Assembly (NCBI GenBank): GCA_900444965.1 | Contig: UFRQ01000003.1 | Coordinates: 1,426,001 to 1,490,000 of the forward strand | Direction of reading: 5' to 3' | DNA from: [Actinobacillus] rossii | Lineage (GTDB): Bacteria > Pseudomonadota > Gammaproteobacteria > Enterobacterales > Pasteurellaceae | DNA: 64,000 nt | Shown here: piece after piece, positions 40,381 to 51,683 of the stretch | Layout: every line of letters starts with the position of its first letter | Numbering within the stretch: the stretch's first letter is position 1 | Notes under the pieces: generated by a model | Database searches by the model: none | Told to the model about the DNA's origin: nothing | Seen by the model: only the letters and a program-made list of their open reading frames with translations | Program-made: the position numbers and the translations under genes

Positions 40381-42729
40381 ATGCATATACATTTAGACAA
40401 ACTCGCGTTAATCGTTATTGTAATGGCGTTGACATTACAATGGACGCCCGCGTTTTTGTTATTTCCATGGCAACATTGGGGTCTGGTTATATTGCCTATT
40501 TTTTTGATTGCATTTGGGTATCGTCATCTTTCTCGTCGTTTGTCGTCTATTTTCTTTTATGTGAGTTTTGCTCTAGGCTGTTTAGCTTATTTCCAACATT
40601 CTGCATTACAGGATTATTTAGCTGCAAAAGCGATTGAACCTCAACAGGTTCGAATTGAAATTCGTATTGACGAAATTTTACAACAGCAGGCATATCAAAC
40701 CTTGATTGTTTCTACAAAAAATTCACAGCGCATTTACTTGCAATGGCGACTTAATGAGAAACCCAAAATTGGTGAACGTTGGCAAGCTGATTTACGCATA
40801 AGGCCTCTTTCATCAAGGCTAAATCAAGGGGGATTTGATAGACAAAAGTGGTATTTTTCTAAAGGTATTCATGCAACGGCAACAGTGAAAAGTGCGGTGA
40901 AAATTAGCGATGATTTTTCATGGCGAGAGCGTCAGTTGCATCAGGCATTTGCACAAACAAAAGCATTAGCTCAGCAAGGTTTGTTACTGGCTTTAGGTTT
41001 TGGTGAGCGCGCTTGGTTAAATCCTGAAACTTGGTCTATTTATCAGAAAACTAATACGGCACATTTAATTGCTATTTCAGGGTTGCACATTGGTTTAGCG
41101 ATGTTTTTGGGTTTTGGGATCGCACGAGTCATTCAATTTGTCTTTCCATTAAAATGGATTACGCCTCTTTTCCCTATTCTTGTTGGCATAGCATTGGCTG
41201 TGGTTTATGCAGAATTAGCCGGTTTTGCAATTCCGACTTTTCGGGCTATTGTTTCGTTATTGCTCATTACATTAGTAAAGTTACAGCGTGGTTATTACAC
41301 ACCCTGGCAACTTTTTGTATTTGTGATTGCTGTGTTATTGATTTGTGATCCGATTATGGTGTTATCGGCGAGTTTTTGGCTTTCAGTAGGCGCAGTGGCA
41401 AGTTTAATTTTATGGTATCAAGTGTTTCCATTTCACCTGATTCAATGGCAAGGGCAACCGTTACCCATAAAAGTGCGGTGGATTTTGGGATTAATTCATT
41501 TGCAATTAGGATTATTTTGGCTATTTACGCCTATTCAATTAATGATTTTTGATGGTTTTGCTTTTAATGGATTGATCGCTAATTTAATAGCCGTGCCACT
41601 TTATAGTTTTTTATTGGTGCCTGTAACACTTTTTGCAGCCTTAACTCATGGTGTTGCATATTCATGGCAAATTGCAGATTTTTTGGCGGGGCAAATCACT
41701 GCCGTAGTACAATTATTTCAAGGAAGTTGGATCATTTTTAGTGAGAGCCAAACCTTAATATTTATTGCTTTTTTAGCGTTAATTTTTGTTACTCTGATGA
41801 ATTGGACCTATGGCAAAATTGCGTCAAAATCTCAATATCATTATTTTAATTTAGATCCTTGTCGTTCTTTTTCCATAAAATCACGTAAACGAATAAATTT
41901 TATTGGTTTTTCTATTGTGATTTTTTGTATCAGTATGTTGCTATTTCATAAAATCACGCCCAAAAATTGGCGTGTGGAGACGCTTGATGTGGGGCAGGGG
42001 CTAGCTACTTTGATTGTAAAAAATGCAAGGGGTGTGCTGTATGATACAGGAGCTAGTTGGGTAAACGGTTCTATGGCAAAGTCAGAAATCATACCTTATT
42101 TACAACGAAAAGGGATTGAACTTGATTGGTTGATCTTAAGTCATGATGACAATGATCATTCGGGTGGTGCACAGGACATATTAGCTTATTCGCAGTTAAA
42201 ACTCCTGACACCATCGAATCAAAATAAGGATAAAACTGACCGCACTTTTTGTATAGTTGGAAAGACATGGCAATGGGAAGGTTTAACTTTTTCTGTTTTG
42301 TCTCCCGATCATATTACTGAACGAGCGGAAAATGCAGATTCTTGCGTCATTCTTATTTCAGATGGTCAATTTAATGTGTTATTAACGGGGGATGCAGATA
42401 TTGCAACGGAACAACGCATATTGGCTAATTTGCCGAAGATTGATGTGCTACAAGTTGGACATCATGGTAGTCAAACATCTACAGGCTCAAAATTTGTACA
42501 ACATATTCGCCCTGATATTTCATTAATTTCGAGTAGTCGTTGGAATCCATGGCATTTTCCACATAAAGATGTCGTCGCTCGATTAGAGAATGCAGGAAGT
42601 GCGGTTAAAAATACGGCTGTTTTAGGACAAATTTCTGTAATTTTTGATAAAACGGGCATGCAAATACAAAGTGCGAGATCGGATTTTTCCCCTTGGTATC
42701 GTGGATTTATTGGCGAAATTGCAAAATAA
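40381..42729 (+). CDS. rec2: Competence DNA-uptake channel ComEC/Rec2
   Basis: 782 residues. N-terminal membrane helices and an OB-like DUF4131 region (about 1-190), the ComEC Competence domain (about 210-470, with TAHLIAISGLHIGLAMFLGFG), and a C-terminal metallo-beta-lactamase domain (VETLDVGQGLATLIV, SHDDNDHSGGAQDIL). An in-frame TGA just upstream fixes the start at 40381. It moves single-stranded DNA across the inner membrane during transformation, in keeping with the uptake sequences throughout the window. First of rec2-msbA-lpxK-kdsB. Confidence 0.95.
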   Translation: MHIHLDKLALIVIVMALTLQWTPAFLLFPWQHWGLVILPIFLIAFGYRHLSRRLSSIFFYVSFALGCLAYFQHSALQDYLAAKAIEPQQVRIEIRIDEILQQQAYQTLIVSTKNSQRIYLQWRLNEKPKIGERWQADLRIRPLSSRLNQGGFDRQKWYFSKGIHATATVKSAVKISDDFSWRERQLHQAFAQTKALAQQGLLLALGFGERAWLNPETWSIYQKTNTAHLIAISGLHIGLAMFLGFGIARVIQFVFPLKWITPLFPILVGIALAVVYAELAGFAIPTFRAIVSLLLITLVKLQRGYYTPWQLFVFVIAVLLICDPIMVLSASFWLSVGAVASLILWYQVFPFHLIQWQGQPLPIKVRWILGLIHLQLGLFWLFTPIQLMIFDGFAFNGLIANLIAVPLYSFLLVPVTLFAALTHGVAYSWQIADFLAGQITAVVQLFQGSWIIFSESQTLIFIAFLALIFVTLMNWTYGKIASKSQYHYFNLDPCRSFSIKSRKRINFIGFSIVIFCISMLLFHKITPKNWRVETLDVGQGLATLIVKNARGVLYDTGASWVNGSMAKSEIIPYLQRKGIELDWLILSHDDNDHSGGAQDILAYSQLKLLTPSNQNKDKTDRTFCIVGKTWQWEGLTFSVLSPDHITERAENADSCVILISDGQFNVLLTGDADIATEQRILANLPKIDVLQVGHHGSQTSTGSKFVQHIRPDISLISSSRWNPWHFPHKDVVARLENAGSAVKNTAVLGQISVIFDKTGMQIQSARSDFSPWYRGFIGEIAK

Positions 42730-42771
42730 CAGGTACAATGCGCCCAATTTCTATAAACAAAAGATTGAATT

Positions 42772-44523
42772 ATGACGAAAAAAACAGACATTTCGACTGT
42801 GAAAACCTTTAAGCGTTTGTGGCCGACAATTAAGCCTTATAAATGGACATTGGTTGGTGGGGCATTAATGCTAGTGTTAAATGCGTTGATTGATTCAGGA
42901 TTAATTTATTTATTGAAACCTTTACTGGACGAAGGTTTTGGCAATGCGGATCACGGTTTTTTGAAACTGATGGCGCTATTAGTGGTTGTTTTTATCTGCT
43001 TTCGCGGGATCACTAATTATTTTTCTGCTTACGCGCTTTCATGGGTTTCGGGAAATGTCGTGATGAATATTCGTCGCCGTTTATTTCGTCATATGATCTT
43101 GATGCCGGTCGCTTATTTTGATCAAAACCCCGCAGGGCGTTTGCTTTCACGTGTTACTTATGATACCGAAATGGTCGCTAACTCATCTTCAAATGCATTG
43201 GTCACTATCGTGCGTGAAGGTGTATATTTAATTTCCTTATTTGCCGTGATGATTTATACCAACTGGCAGCTTTCTTTAGTGCTTTTTGTACTTGCTCCGA
43301 TTATTGGTGGCTTAATTAGTATCGTATCTAAACGATTTCGTGAGTTAAGTCGTAATATTCAAGGTGCAATGGGTGAGCTAACAACATCGACAGAACAAAT
43401 GATTAAAGGGCATAAAGTGATCTTGTCCTATGGTGGTTATGATGTAGAAAGCCAACGTTTTGATGATGTTAGCGATGATATGCGTCGTAAAGGTTTAAAA
43501 ATAGTTAAAGCAGATGGTGTTGCCGATGGTTTGGTGCAATTAATCGCATCTTTTGCTTTGTCCGCCGTCTTGTATATTGCGACTATTGATGGACTGGCAA
43601 TAGAGGATTTAACGGCAGGTTCATTTACGGTAGTGTTTTCGTCAATGATGGCAATGATGCGTCCTTTAAAATCATTGACTAACGTTAATTCGCAGTTTCA
43701 ACGTGGTATGGCGGCTTGCCAAACCTTGTTTGATTTCTTAGATTTAGAAATCGAGAAAGATAATGGCACAAAAGAGATCGAGCGCGCAAAAGGCAACATA
43801 GAGTTCAAAAATGTCTCCTTTGCTTATGAAGGCAAAGAAGAATTGGCCTTGAAAAATATTAGTCTCTCTATTCCACCAGGTAAAACAGTCGCTTTAGTTG
43901 GACGTTCGGGTTCGGGAAAATCTACGATTGCAAGCTTATTGACTCGTTTTTATGATGTCAAAGAAGGGGAAGTATTACTTGATGGTATTAATATACAAGA
44001 TTATAAGTTAACCAATTTACGTGAACAATGTTCGGTCGTATCCCAACAAGTACATTTATTTAACGATACAGTTGCCAATAATATCGCTTATGCGGCTGAA
44101 GATAAATACAGCCGCGAGCAGATTATTGCGGCAGCGAAAGCAGCACATGCCATGGAATTTATAGACAAAATGGAACATGGGCTTGATACTGTCATTGGTG
44201 AAAATGGGGCAAGTTTATCGGGCGGTCAGCGTCAACGTTTAGCTATTGCTCGTGCCTTATTGCGTAATTCGCCAGTGTTGATTTTAGATGAAGCTACTTC
44301 TGCGTTAGATACGGAATCAGAACGCGCGATTCAACTAGCGTTGGAAACATTGCAGAAAGATCGTACCGTTGTTGTGATTGCACATCGTTTATCTACTATT
44401 GAAAAGGCTGACGAAATTGTTGTGATCGAAAATGGTGAGATAAAAGAGCGAGGAAATCACACAGCACTTTTAGCCCAAAACGGGGCTTATAAACAACTGC
44501 ATTCAATGCAATTTAGTCATTAA
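42772..44523 (+). CDS. msbA: Lipid A flippase MsbA (ABC exporter)
   Basis: 583 residues: six membrane helices, then an ATPase with GRSGSGKST (Walker A, about 378-386), signature LSGGQRQR and [11 protein letters not shown]. It moves lipid A-core to the periplasmic leaflet. 42 bp after rec2. Confidence 0.96.
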   Translation: MTKKTDISTVKTFKRLWPTIKPYKWTLVGGALMLVLNALIDSGLIYLLKPLLDEGFGNADHGFLKLMALLVVVFICFRGITNYFSAYALSWVSGNVVMNIRRRLFRHMILMPVAYFDQNPAGRLLSRVTYDTEMVANSSSNALVTIVREGVYLISLFAVMIYTNWQLSLVLFVLAPIIGGLISIVSKRFRELSRNIQGAMGELTTSTEQMIKGHKVILSYGGYDVESQRFDDVSDDMRRKGLKIVKADGVADGLVQLIASFALSAVLYIATIDGLAIEDLTAGSFTVVFSSMMAMMRPLKSLTNVNSQFQRGMAACQTLFDFLDLEIEKDNGTKEIERAKGNIEFKNVSFAYEGKEELALKNISLSIPPGKTVALVGRSGSGKSTIASLLTRFYDVKEGEVLLDGINIQDYKLTNLREQCSVVSQQVHLFNDTVANNIAYAAEDKYSREQIIAAAKAAHAMEFIDKMEHGLDTVIGENGASLSGGQRQRLAIARALLRNSPVLILDEATSALDTESERAIQLALETLQKDRTVVVIAHRLSTIEKADEIVVIENGEIKERGNHTALLAQNGAYKQLHSMQFSH

Positions 44524-44529
44524 TTGATC

Positions 44530-44551
44530 AGGGCGTATCGTATTACGCCCT
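44530..44551 (+). repeat. Hairpin between msbA and lpxK
   Basis: AGGGCGTA (44530-44537) and TACGCCCT (44544-44551), loop of 6, in a 55-bp intercistronic gap of an operon; no T run, so probably a processing or stability element. Confidence 0.5.
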
Positions 44552-44578
44552 AAGCTTTATTTTGCTATAGGAAAAACA

Positions 44579-45553
44579 ATGAATTTTTGGTATTCACATT
44601 CCGTCATTGCTTATCTTCTGCTGCCATTTTCATTTTTATTTTGGTTAATTAGCCGTCTTCGTTATTTTCTCTTTAAATTAGGCATTTCACAGTCCTATCG
44701 CGCTCCTGTTCCCGTTGTCGTGGTGGGCAATCTTTCTGTTGGTGGGAATGGTAAAACGCCCATGGTGATCTGGTTGGTGCAACACTTACAAGCTCGTGGC
44801 TTAAAGTGCGGTGTGATTTCGCGCGGTTATGGTAGTCAATCGGATGTTTACCCCTTTTTAGTCATCTCGGATACCGATCCTGTCAAAGGCGGAGATGAGC
44901 CTGTTTTAATTGCTAAACGAACAGGCGTGCCTGTTTGTATTTCAGCCAATCGTCAAGACGCCATTGAGTTGTTATTAAAAATACAAAATTGTGATGTAAT
45001 TATTAGCGATGACGGATTACAACATTACAAATTGCAACGCGATATTGAAATTGTGGTGATGGATGCAAAACGTGGTTTAGGAAATGGTTTTGTATTACCA
45101 GCAGGACCATTACGTGAAACGGCAAACCGCCTACAAACTGTCGATCTTATTATTACCAATGGCGGAGAAAACCAATATACTGAGGCCGTTATGCAGCTTG
45201 TGCCTCATTATGCCATAAATTTAGTGAGCAATGAGAAACGCTTATTAAGTGAATTTAAACAAGGTTCAGCATTGGCGGGAATTGGTAATCCGCAACGTTT
45301 TTTTGATATGTTGCAGTGTTTAGGCATTCAATTAAATCAAACACAAGCTTTCCAAGATCATCAACAGTTTAGTGCAGAACAATTGAGCCAATTTAATGTT
45401 AATGAACCGTTATTGATGACAGAAAAAGACGCGGTAAAGTGCGGTCAATTTGCACAACAAAATTGGTGGTATGTGCCGGTTGATGCAGAAATTTCAGGAC
45501 AAAAAACAACCGCACTTTTGGATAAAATCGAACATATTGCGAAAGGAAAATAA
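44579..45553 (+). CDS. lpxK: Tetraacyldisaccharide 4'-kinase
   Basis: 324 residues with an N-terminal membrane segment and an unusual P-loop [13 protein letters not shown] (about 48-60), the LpxK marker, and [29 protein letters not shown]. It phosphorylates the 4' position of lipid A precursor. Two uptake sequences lie in the 3' part of the coding sequence. Confidence 0.95.
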   Translation: MNFWYSHSVIAYLLLPFSFLFWLISRLRYFLFKLGISQSYRAPVPVVVVGNLSVGGNGKTPMVIWLVQHLQARGLKCGVISRGYGSQSDVYPFLVISDTDPVKGGDEPVLIAKRTGVPVCISANRQDAIELLLKIQNCDVIISDDGLQHYKLQRDIEIVVMDAKRGLGNGFVLPAGPLRETANRLQTVDLIITNGGENQYTEAVMQLVPHYAINLVSNEKRLLSEFKQGSALAGIGNPQRFFDMLQCLGIQLNQTQAFQDHQQFSAEQLSQFNVNEPLLMTEKDAVKCGQFAQQNWWYVPVDAEISGQKTTALLDKIEHIAKGK

Positions 45554-45554
45554 A

Positions 45555-46328
45555 ATGACACAATTCACGGTAATTATTCCAGCACGTTTTGCTTCAAGCC
45601 GTTTACCGGGTAAGCCCTTGGCTGATATTGCGGGTAAACCTATGATTCAGCATGTGTGGGAAAAAGCACAGCAATCAGGCGCAAATCGCGTGGTCGTGGC
45701 GACGGATAATGTTGATGTCAAAATCGCTGTAGAGAAATTTGGTGGTGAAGTTTGTATGACATCAGAAAAACATAATTCTGGTACAGAACGTTTGGCTGAA
45801 GTGGTAGAAAAATTAGGTATTGTCGATGATGAAATTATTGTGAATATTCAAGGCGATGAACCTTTAATTCCACCTATTATTGTGGCGCAGGTTGCCGAAA
45901 ATTTAGCTAAGTTTAAAGTAAAAATGGCAAGCCTAGCGGTAAAAATTACCGATGCGGAAGAACTTTTTAATCCGAATGCCGTCAAAGTGCTGACAGATAA
46001 AAATGGCTATGTATTGTACTTTTCTCGTGCAGTTATCCCTTGGAATCGCGATGCATTTGCACCAGTACTGGCGAAACATAAATCTATTGAGGATTTACAA
46101 CTTGGCGATCATTATTTACGCCATATTGGTATTTATGCTTACCGAGCAGGTTTTATTAAACAATATGTCCAATGGCAACCTACCGCATTGGAGCAAATTG
46201 AAAGTTTGGAACAATTACGGGTGCTATGGAATGGTGAGCGTATTCATGTTGAATTAGCGAAGGAAATTCCTGCGGTGGGAGTGGATACTCCCGAAGATTT
46301 AGAAAAAGTGCGGTCAATTTTGGCGTAG
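45555..46328 (+). CDS. kdsB: CMP-KDO synthetase
   Basis: 257 residues from the ATG at 45555, two bases after the lpxK stop. [39 protein letters not shown] and [11 protein letters not shown] are standard KdsB motifs. It activates KDO for transfer to lipid A. Confidence 0.95.
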   Translation: MTQFTVIIPARFASSRLPGKPLADIAGKPMIQHVWEKAQQSGANRVVVATDNVDVKIAVEKFGGEVCMTSEKHNSGTERLAEVVEKLGIVDDEIIVNIQGDEPLIPPIIVAQVAENLAKFKVKMASLAVKITDAEELFNPNAVKVLTDKNGYVLYFSRAVIPWNRDAFAPVLAKHKSIEDLQLGDHYLRHIGIYAYRAGFIKQYVQWQPTALEQIESLEQLRVLWNGERIHVELAKEIPAVGVDTPEDLEKVRSILA

Positions 46329-46361
46329 TTTTGGGGAACAAATTATTTATAGGAGAACTTT

Positions 46362-47004
46362 ATGTTAGATAAAATTATTGGCTCGGTGTTGAGCAATATG
46401 CTAGGCGGTTCAAATAACAACACGAGTGGCTCAATTGTTACGGACGTGTTGGGATCATTGATTCGTAATCAAGGGGGGATGGAAGGCATTTTTAATCAAC
46501 TTCAAAAAGGTGGTTTAGATGACTTGCTTAATTCGTGGATTGGTACAGAGAAAAATCAACCCCTGAATCCGAATCAGGTGAATGATGTGTTTGGTGAGGA
46601 AACACTTTCTCAGGTTGCACAACAAGCGGGTGTTTGATAAATCACAAGCGCAAGATATTCTCTCACAAGCCTTGCCGCAAATTATTGATATGTTAACGCC
46701 AAATGGTCGTGAAGGCGGAGTAACTATGGATAGCTTGCAACAACAAGTTCAACGTCAGCAACAAGATAATGGTTTTGGTTTAGATGATTTATTAGGTGGG
46801 TTATTAGGCGGTGCGATGGGAGGCTCACAAGCATCACAGCAGTCACAATATACACAACAAAGCCAACAACTATCAATTCAGGATGTGCTAGGTCAGATTT
46901 TAGGTCAGCAACAACCAACACGTACTAGCCAAACTTCTGCACCAAGCTCAAATAATGAATTGGCGCAAGATATTGGTGCAGTATTAAATAATTTTTTCAA
47001 ATAA
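46362..47004 (+). pseudogene. DUF937 (YidB-like) protein, split by a frameshift
   Basis: Frame 1 (46362-46637, 91 codons) starts well and ends ...SQVAQQAGV then TGA TAA. The +1 frame continues without overlap in sense as DKSQAQDILSQALPQIIDMLTPNG, the exact continuation expected for DUF937, through a Gln/Ser-rich linker to 47004. Removing one T from GTTTGAT at 46632-46638 restores about 213 codons. Either a one-base insertion (mutation or sequencing error), or +1 recoding at GUU UGA, which resembles the CUU UGA site of prfB. The function of YidB-like proteins is unknown. Confidence 0.7.
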
Positions 47005-47019
47005 AAATGGATTGATAAT

Positions 47020-47043
47020 GGGAGCTTAGGCTCCCTTTTTGTT
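47020..47043 (+). terminator. Terminator after the DUF937 gene
   Basis: GGGAGC (47020-47025), loop TTAG, GCTCCC (47030-47035), then T5. Confidence 0.88.
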
Positions 47044-47080
47044 CTTTTTGAGAATTGTTTTTATTTACAATCATGTGTTT

Positions 47081-47114
47081 TATCGTTATCCTTTATCTCC
47101 TTTTTATAACGATA
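47081..47114 (+). promoter_or_regulatory. Inverted repeat upstream of the DUF4198 gene, candidate metal-regulator site
   Basis: TATCGTTAT (47081-47089) and ATAACGATA (47106-47114) are perfect complements with a 16-bp spacer, ending 14 bp before the ATG. The 16-bp spacing is that of classical NikR operators (6-bp arms, N16), while the arms also recall a ModE half-box. Confidence 0.5.
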
Positions 47115-47128
47115 GGTAAGGGTAGCTC

Positions 47129-47932
47129 ATGAAAAAAACATTCTTATTCATCGCACTTATTTCAAGTGCATTTACAGCGCAAGCGCATCGAGTTTGGATG
47201 CAAACCGATCACACGCACGGTGATGAAATTTTAAAAGCGGATTTAGGTTATGGCGAATTTCCGGCTTTAGAGACAATTCAAGAAAAACGTTTAAGTTTTT
47301 TTGACCGCGGTGTGACATTGTTTACTCAAACGGGAAAACAAAAATTAGTGCAAAAAGGCGAACACAACTACCATTTTGAAACGGAAAAACCGGTTAAAGA
47401 AGGCAGTTATATTGTCGCGGCGGAATACAAACCAACCTTTTGGTCAAAAAATGCTGAAGGATGGAAGCAAGCCGATATGAAAGACACACCAAAAGCGACT
47501 TATTGCGAATTAACATCAATGTATGGCAAAAATATTGTCAATGTTGGGCATGAAAGTGCGGGCATTGATGTCATTACCAAACAAATCGGTCATGAACTTG
47601 AAATTGTGCCGATGGATAATCCAGCCAATATTAATGTAAGTGATCGTTTTAAAGTTAAAGTGTTATTCCGTGGTGAACCTTTAGCAGGTGCTACCTTAAC
47701 GGCAACCTTTGATGGCTTTGATACTGCCGACAACAGCAAAACCCATAAAGTCGAAGCCCAAGCCTTTTCAGATGTAACGGGTGATGATGGCACAGTGGAT
47801 ATTATTCCACTTCGTCAAGGCTTTTGGAAAGCGCAAATTACACATGAAGTGCCATTTAAAGACCCACAACAATGCCAAAAAGCAAAACATTATGCTACTT
47901 TAACCTTTAATATTGGTAAACAATATCATTAG
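47129..47932 (+). CDS. Periplasmic DUF4198 protein, putative nickel/cobalt uptake component (NikK-like)
   Basis: 267 residues; signal peptide ends at AQA so the mature protein begins with His (HRVWMQTDHTHGDE), with three His and two acidic residues within 14 positions, a likely metal site. The DUF4198 pattern continues with SFFDRGVTLFTQ, AAEYKPTFWSKNAEGW and PVKEGSY. Family members accompany Nik/Cbi ECF-type nickel or cobalt transporters; H. influenzae NikK is one, from memory. Here no transporter genes are adjacent and the gene has its own operator-like region and terminator, so the role is inferred. Confidence 0.75.
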   Translation: MKKTFLFIALISSAFTAQAHRVWMQTDHTHGDEILKADLGYGEFPALETIQEKRLSFFDRGVTLFTQTGKQKLVQKGEHNYHFETEKPVKEGSYIVAAEYKPTFWSKNAEGWKQADMKDTPKATYCELTSMYGKNIVNVGHESAGIDVITKQIGHELEIVPMDNPANINVSDRFKVKVLFRGEPLAGATLTATFDGFDTADNSKTHKVEAQAFSDVTGDDGTVDIIPLRQGFWKAQITHEVPFKDPQQCQKAKHYATLTFNIGKQYH

Positions 47933-47990
47933 TTGCCATTTGAGTTTTAATTCGGCATAATTTATCTCATCATTGAGAATAATTTAATAC

Positions 47991-48020
47991 AAACCCTTGT
48001 TTATTCCCGCAAGGGTTTTA
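47991..48020 (+). terminator. Terminator after the DUF4198 gene
   Basis: AAACCCTTG (47991-47999) and CAAGGGTTT (48010-48018) with following T-rich DNA. Confidence 0.75.
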
Positions 48021-48049
48021 TTGTATCTAAGGTACCTGAATTAACAATT

Positions 48050-49876
48050 ATGTTCGACCATAAAACCTTTCTAAAAAATGTCACACAAGATCCTGGTGTA
48101 TACCGTATGTTTGATAAAAACGATACGGTGATTTATGTAGGGAAAGCCAAGGATCTCAAAAAACGATTATCCAGCTATTTTCGTACCAATTTAAGTAGCA
48201 AAAAAACCGAAGCCTTGGTTGCAGCTATTGCGCGTATTGAAACCACGATTACTACTTCGGAAACGGAAGCATTGCTGCTTGAGCATAATTACATTAAAAC
48301 TTATCAGCCACGTTATAACGTCTTATTGCGCGATGATAAATCCTACCCTTATATTTTATTGACCAAAGAACGTCATCCACGTATTACCGCTTACCGGGGA
48401 TCAAAAAAAGTCATCGGAGAATATTTCGGACCTTATCCACACGCTGGCGCAGTGCGCGAAACCTTGTCTTTATTGCAAAAGTTGTTTCCGATTCGTCAAT
48501 GTGAAAATTCCGTGTATAAAAACCGTTCGCGTCCTTGTTTGCAATATCAAATCGGACGCTGTGCCGCGCCTTGTGTGGAAGGCATTGTGACGGATGAAGA
48601 ATATAACGCCCAAGTGGATTATGCGCGTTTGTTTTTACAAGGCAAGGATCAGCAAGTTTTGGATCATTTAATTGGTAAAATGGAACAAGCTAGCCAAGCC
48701 TTGAATTTTGAAAATGCTGCGCGTTATCGCGATCAAATTCAGGCAGTACGCGCGGTGACAGAAAAACAGTTTGTGAGTAACGAACGATTGGATGATATGG
48801 ATATTTTGTCTATTGCTTATCAACATGGCGTGGCTTGTGTACAGGTGTTATTTATTCGTCAAGGCAAAGTACTAGGTAATCGTTCTTATTTCCCGAAAGT
48901 GCCAGCCAATACGGATTTGTCGGAATTAACAGCGACTTTTGTCGGACAATTTTATTTGCAAGCCCACCAAGGGAGAACTGTACCAAATAGCATTATTGTC
49001 GATCACAAATTGGAAGCGAAAGAAGAAATCGAAACCTTGTTAACAGAACAAGCCGGGCGTAAAGTCAGTATTCAAGATAACGCTAAAGGGACAAAATCGA
49101 AATATTTGCAATTGGCACAAATGAATGCTAATGTCGCATTGACGCTAAAATTAAAAGAAACCACCTTAATTAGCGAACGTTACCAAGCCTTGCAAGATTT
49201 GCTAGGGATTGAACAAATCAAACGAATGGAATGTTTTGATATTAGCCATACCATGGGCGAACAAACCATTGCCTCTTGTGTCGTGTTTAACGATGCAGGA
49301 CCGTTAAAATCGGATTACCGTCGTTTTAATATCGAAGGGATTACGGGAGGAGACGATTATGCCGCGATGGAGCAAGCCTTAAAGAAACGCTATGACCGAG
49401 ATTTAGAACCTGAAAAAATTCCCGATATTATTTTTATTGATGGTGGCAAAGGGCAACTTAACCGTGCCTTGCAAGTATTTCGCGAATTGAATGTAAAATG
49501 GGATAAAAACCGACCGCACTTAATTGGGGTAGCAAAAGGTGTGGATCGCCGAGCGGGGCAGGAAACGCTGATTTTGAGTAAAGAAGGACGCGAAGTCAAT
49601 CTGGACCCTGATAGTTTAGCCTTGCATTTGATCCAACATATTCGTGATGAAAGCCATCATCACGCGATTACGGGGCATCGTAAAAAACGGCAAAAAGCCT
49701 TTACCCAAAGTGGGTTGGAAATCATTGAAGGAGTAGGCGCAAAACGCCGTCAGGCATTACTGAAATATTTGGGCGGAATGCAAGGGGTGAAAAATGCCAC
49801 TTTGGATGAAATTGCCTCTGTTCCGGGGATTTCAAAATCTTTAGCAGAAACCATTTTTGAAACATTGCATAGTTAA
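48050..49876 (+). CDS. uvrC: Excinuclease ABC subunit C
   Basis: 608 residues. N-terminal GIY-YIG nuclease ([25 protein letters not shown]), Cys-rich [18 protein letters not shown] motif (about 200-235), RNase H-like C-terminal nuclease ([22 protein letters not shown]) and terminal helix-hairpin-helix. It makes both incisions in nucleotide excision repair. Its neighbour kdsB in my memory of H. influenzae is directly adjacent, so the DUF937 and DUF4198 genes would be an insertion. Confidence 0.96.
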   Translation: MFDHKTFLKNVTQDPGVYRMFDKNDTVIYVGKAKDLKKRLSSYFRTNLSSKKTEALVAAIARIETTITTSETEALLLEHNYIKTYQPRYNVLLRDDKSYPYILLTKERHPRITAYRGSKKVIGEYFGPYPHAGAVRETLSLLQKLFPIRQCENSVYKNRSRPCLQYQIGRCAAPCVEGIVTDEEYNAQVDYARLFLQGKDQQVLDHLIGKMEQASQALNFENAARYRDQIQAVRAVTEKQFVSNERLDDMDILSIAYQHGVACVQVLFIRQGKVLGNRSYFPKVPANTDLSELTATFVGQFYLQAHQGRTVPNSIIVDHKLEAKEEIETLLTEQAGRKVSIQDNAKGTKSKYLQLAQMNANVALTLKLKETTLISERYQALQDLLGIEQIKRMECFDISHTMGEQTIASCVVFNDAGPLKSDYRRFNIEGITGGDDYAAMEQALKKRYDRDLEPEKIPDIIFIDGGKGQLNRALQVFRELNVKWDKNRPHLIGVAKGVDRRAGQETLILSKEGREVNLDPDSLALHLIQHIRDESHHHAITGHRKKRQKAFTQSGLEIIEGVGAKRRQALLKYLGGMQGVKNATLDEIASVPGISKSLAETIFETLHS

Positions 49877-49922
49877 CAGTCACGATTTTGCAAAAAAGTG
49901 CGGTGAAAAAGAGAGAATTTTT

Positions 49923-50513
49923 ATGTTAGAACCACTTATTGAAACCCATCCGTTTCCACCTGTATTACCACCACAAGCCACGGTTATGATGATGGGAACC
50001 TTTCCGCCAACTGCCGAGAAACGTTGTATGGAGTTTCATTATCCCAATTTTCAAAATGATATGTGGCGGATTTATGGTTTGATCTTTTTTAATGATAAGG
50101 AATATTTTCAAGTCAAAGGTGAAAAGAGATTTGATGCCGAACGTATAAAAGCATTTTTAATGGAACGTGGCATTGCTTCTTGCCCAACGGTGTGGAAAGC
50201 CATTCGAGAACAAGGTAATGCTTCTGATAAATTTTTAAAGATTGTCGAGCCTGTGCCGCTGGCGGATGTTCTTAAACAAATTCCCCATTGCCAATGGATT
50301 TTTACCACGGGAGGCAAAGCCACGGAAGCCTTGTTTAGTCTTGTGCCTGAAAAATTAAAAGAGCCTAAAACCAACGAATTTATTGATTTTCCTTTTGCAG
50401 GGCGCGAGTTGAAATTATATCGCGTGCCTTCCACATCACGCGCTTATCCCTTGAGCTTAGAGAAAAAAGCCGCCGCCTATCGCGCATTTTTCGAGTTGGC
50501 AGGGATTTTGTAA
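49923..50513 (+). CDS. Uracil-DNA glycosylase superfamily protein
   Basis: 196 residues from the ATG at 49923; the frame is open 66 bp further up, into uvrC, but that part overlaps the uvrC end and is not conserved. VMMMGTFPPTAEKRCMEFHYPNFQNDMWRIYGLIF is the Mug-like motif-1 pattern, and YRVPSTSRAYPLS matches the motif-2 loop (family NPSP/NPS-like). A DNA-repair role is suggested by the fold and the neighbouring uvrC; substrate not known. Confidence 0.75.
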   Translation: MLEPLIETHPFPPVLPPQATVMMMGTFPPTAEKRCMEFHYPNFQNDMWRIYGLIFFNDKEYFQVKGEKRFDAERIKAFLMERGIASCPTVWKAIREQGNASDKFLKIVEPVPLADVLKQIPHCQWIFTTGGKATEALFSLVPEKLKEPKTNEFIDFPFAGRELKLYRVPSTSRAYPLSLEKKAAAYRAFFELAGIL

Positions 50514-50557
50514 AAGGCGTATAATTCCTTAACGTTCATCAGAAAAGGACAGCTAAA

Positions 50558-51643
50558 ATGGAAGAAGATTTGACCGCACTTCAAGGGGCGTTGAACGACA
50601 CGGTGGCAAATACCATTCGTTTAACTCAATATAGTCACGGCGCAGGTTGTGGCTGCAAGATATCTCCTAAGGTGTTAGGGACGATTTTGCAAAGCCGGCT
50701 CAATGCGTTTGTAGACCCGAATTTGTTAGTGGGGAATGATACAGCGGATGATGCTGCAGTATATGATATTGGCAATGGGATTGGGATTATTAGCACTACC
50801 GATTTTTTTATGCCCATTGTGGATGATCCTTTTGAATTTGGGCAAATTGCGGCAACTAATGCCATTAGTGATATTTTTGCTATGGGCGGGAAACCGATTA
50901 TGGCGGTGGCGATTTTGGGATTTCCGATTAAATTATTACCCCCAGAAGTGGCGCAGCGCATTGTAGACGGTGGTCGTTTTGCTTGCCAAAAAGCAGGAAT
51001 TGCCTTAGCTGGCGGACATTCTATTGATGCACCAGAACCGATTTTTGGTTTAGCAGTGACAGGCGTGATTAGCACGGATAAAGTGAAGAAAAATGCTTCC
51101 GCTGAAGTAGGCAATAAGCTATTTTTAACTAAGCCGTTGGGGATTGGCGTACTGACCACTGCGGAGAAAAAAGGCAAGCTTAAAGCTGAACACCAAGGAC
51201 TGGCGGCAAAAACTATGTGTGAAATGAATCTTGTGGGTTCGGCATTTGCTGAAATTGATGGCGTAACGGCGATGACCGATGTCACAGGCTTTGGCTTATT
51301 GGGGCATTTGCGTGAAATTTGCGAAGGTTCAGGTGTTAGCGCAGTGGTGAATTTTAATAAAATTCAACCCCTTGATGGCGTTGTGGAATATATTGAAAAA
51401 GGCTGTGTACCCGGTGGTACTCAGCGCAACTTTGATAGTTATGGTGACAAAATTAGCCCAATAACAGCACAACAAAAAGCGATCTTATGCGATCCGCAAA
51501 CTTCAGGCGGTTTACTGATTGCCGTTCGCCCAGAGGCCGTTGAGCAAGTAAAAGCAGCAGCGGAAAAAGCAGGCTCACGCTTGTTTGCCGTGGGTGAGTT
51601 ATTACCGTTGCGTTATGATGGGGTTTGGATTGAGGTTGTTTAA
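50558..51643 (+). CDS. selD: Selenide, water dikinase SelD (cysteine form)
   Basis: 361 residues, full length. The N-terminal catalytic loop reads [12 protein letters not shown], with TGT (Cys) at the position that is Sec in several Haemophilus SelD proteins. Glycine-rich ATP site and [15 protein letters not shown] motifs are present. It makes selenophosphate for Sec-tRNA and 2-selenouridine. The start has AAAGGA upstream; the N-terminus is about 17 residues longer than in E. coli and carries an uptake sequence within its codons. Confidence 0.94.
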   Translation: MEEDLTALQGALNDTVANTIRLTQYSHGAGCGCKISPKVLGTILQSRLNAFVDPNLLVGNDTADDAAVYDIGNGIGIISTTDFFMPIVDDPFEFGQIAATNAISDIFAMGGKPIMAVAILGFPIKLLPPEVAQRIVDGGRFACQKAGIALAGGHSIDAPEPIFGLAVTGVISTDKVKKNASAEVGNKLFLTKPLGIGVLTTAEKKGKLKAEHQGLAAKTMCEMNLVGSAFAEIDGVTAMTDVTGFGLLGHLREICEGSGVSAVVNFNKIQPLDGVVEYIEKGCVPGGTQRNFDSYGDKISPITAQQKAILCDPQTSGGLLIAVRPEAVEQVKAAAEKAGSRLFAVGELLPLRYDGVWIEVV

Positions 51644-51683
51644 ATTGGGCGATATTCGATATAAATAACCAGATGATCCCGTA

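Noticed and set aside
40332..40637. A 101-codon open frame overlapping the start of rec2
   Set aside because: Cys/Phe-rich shadow frame of rec2 with no Shine-Dalgarno.
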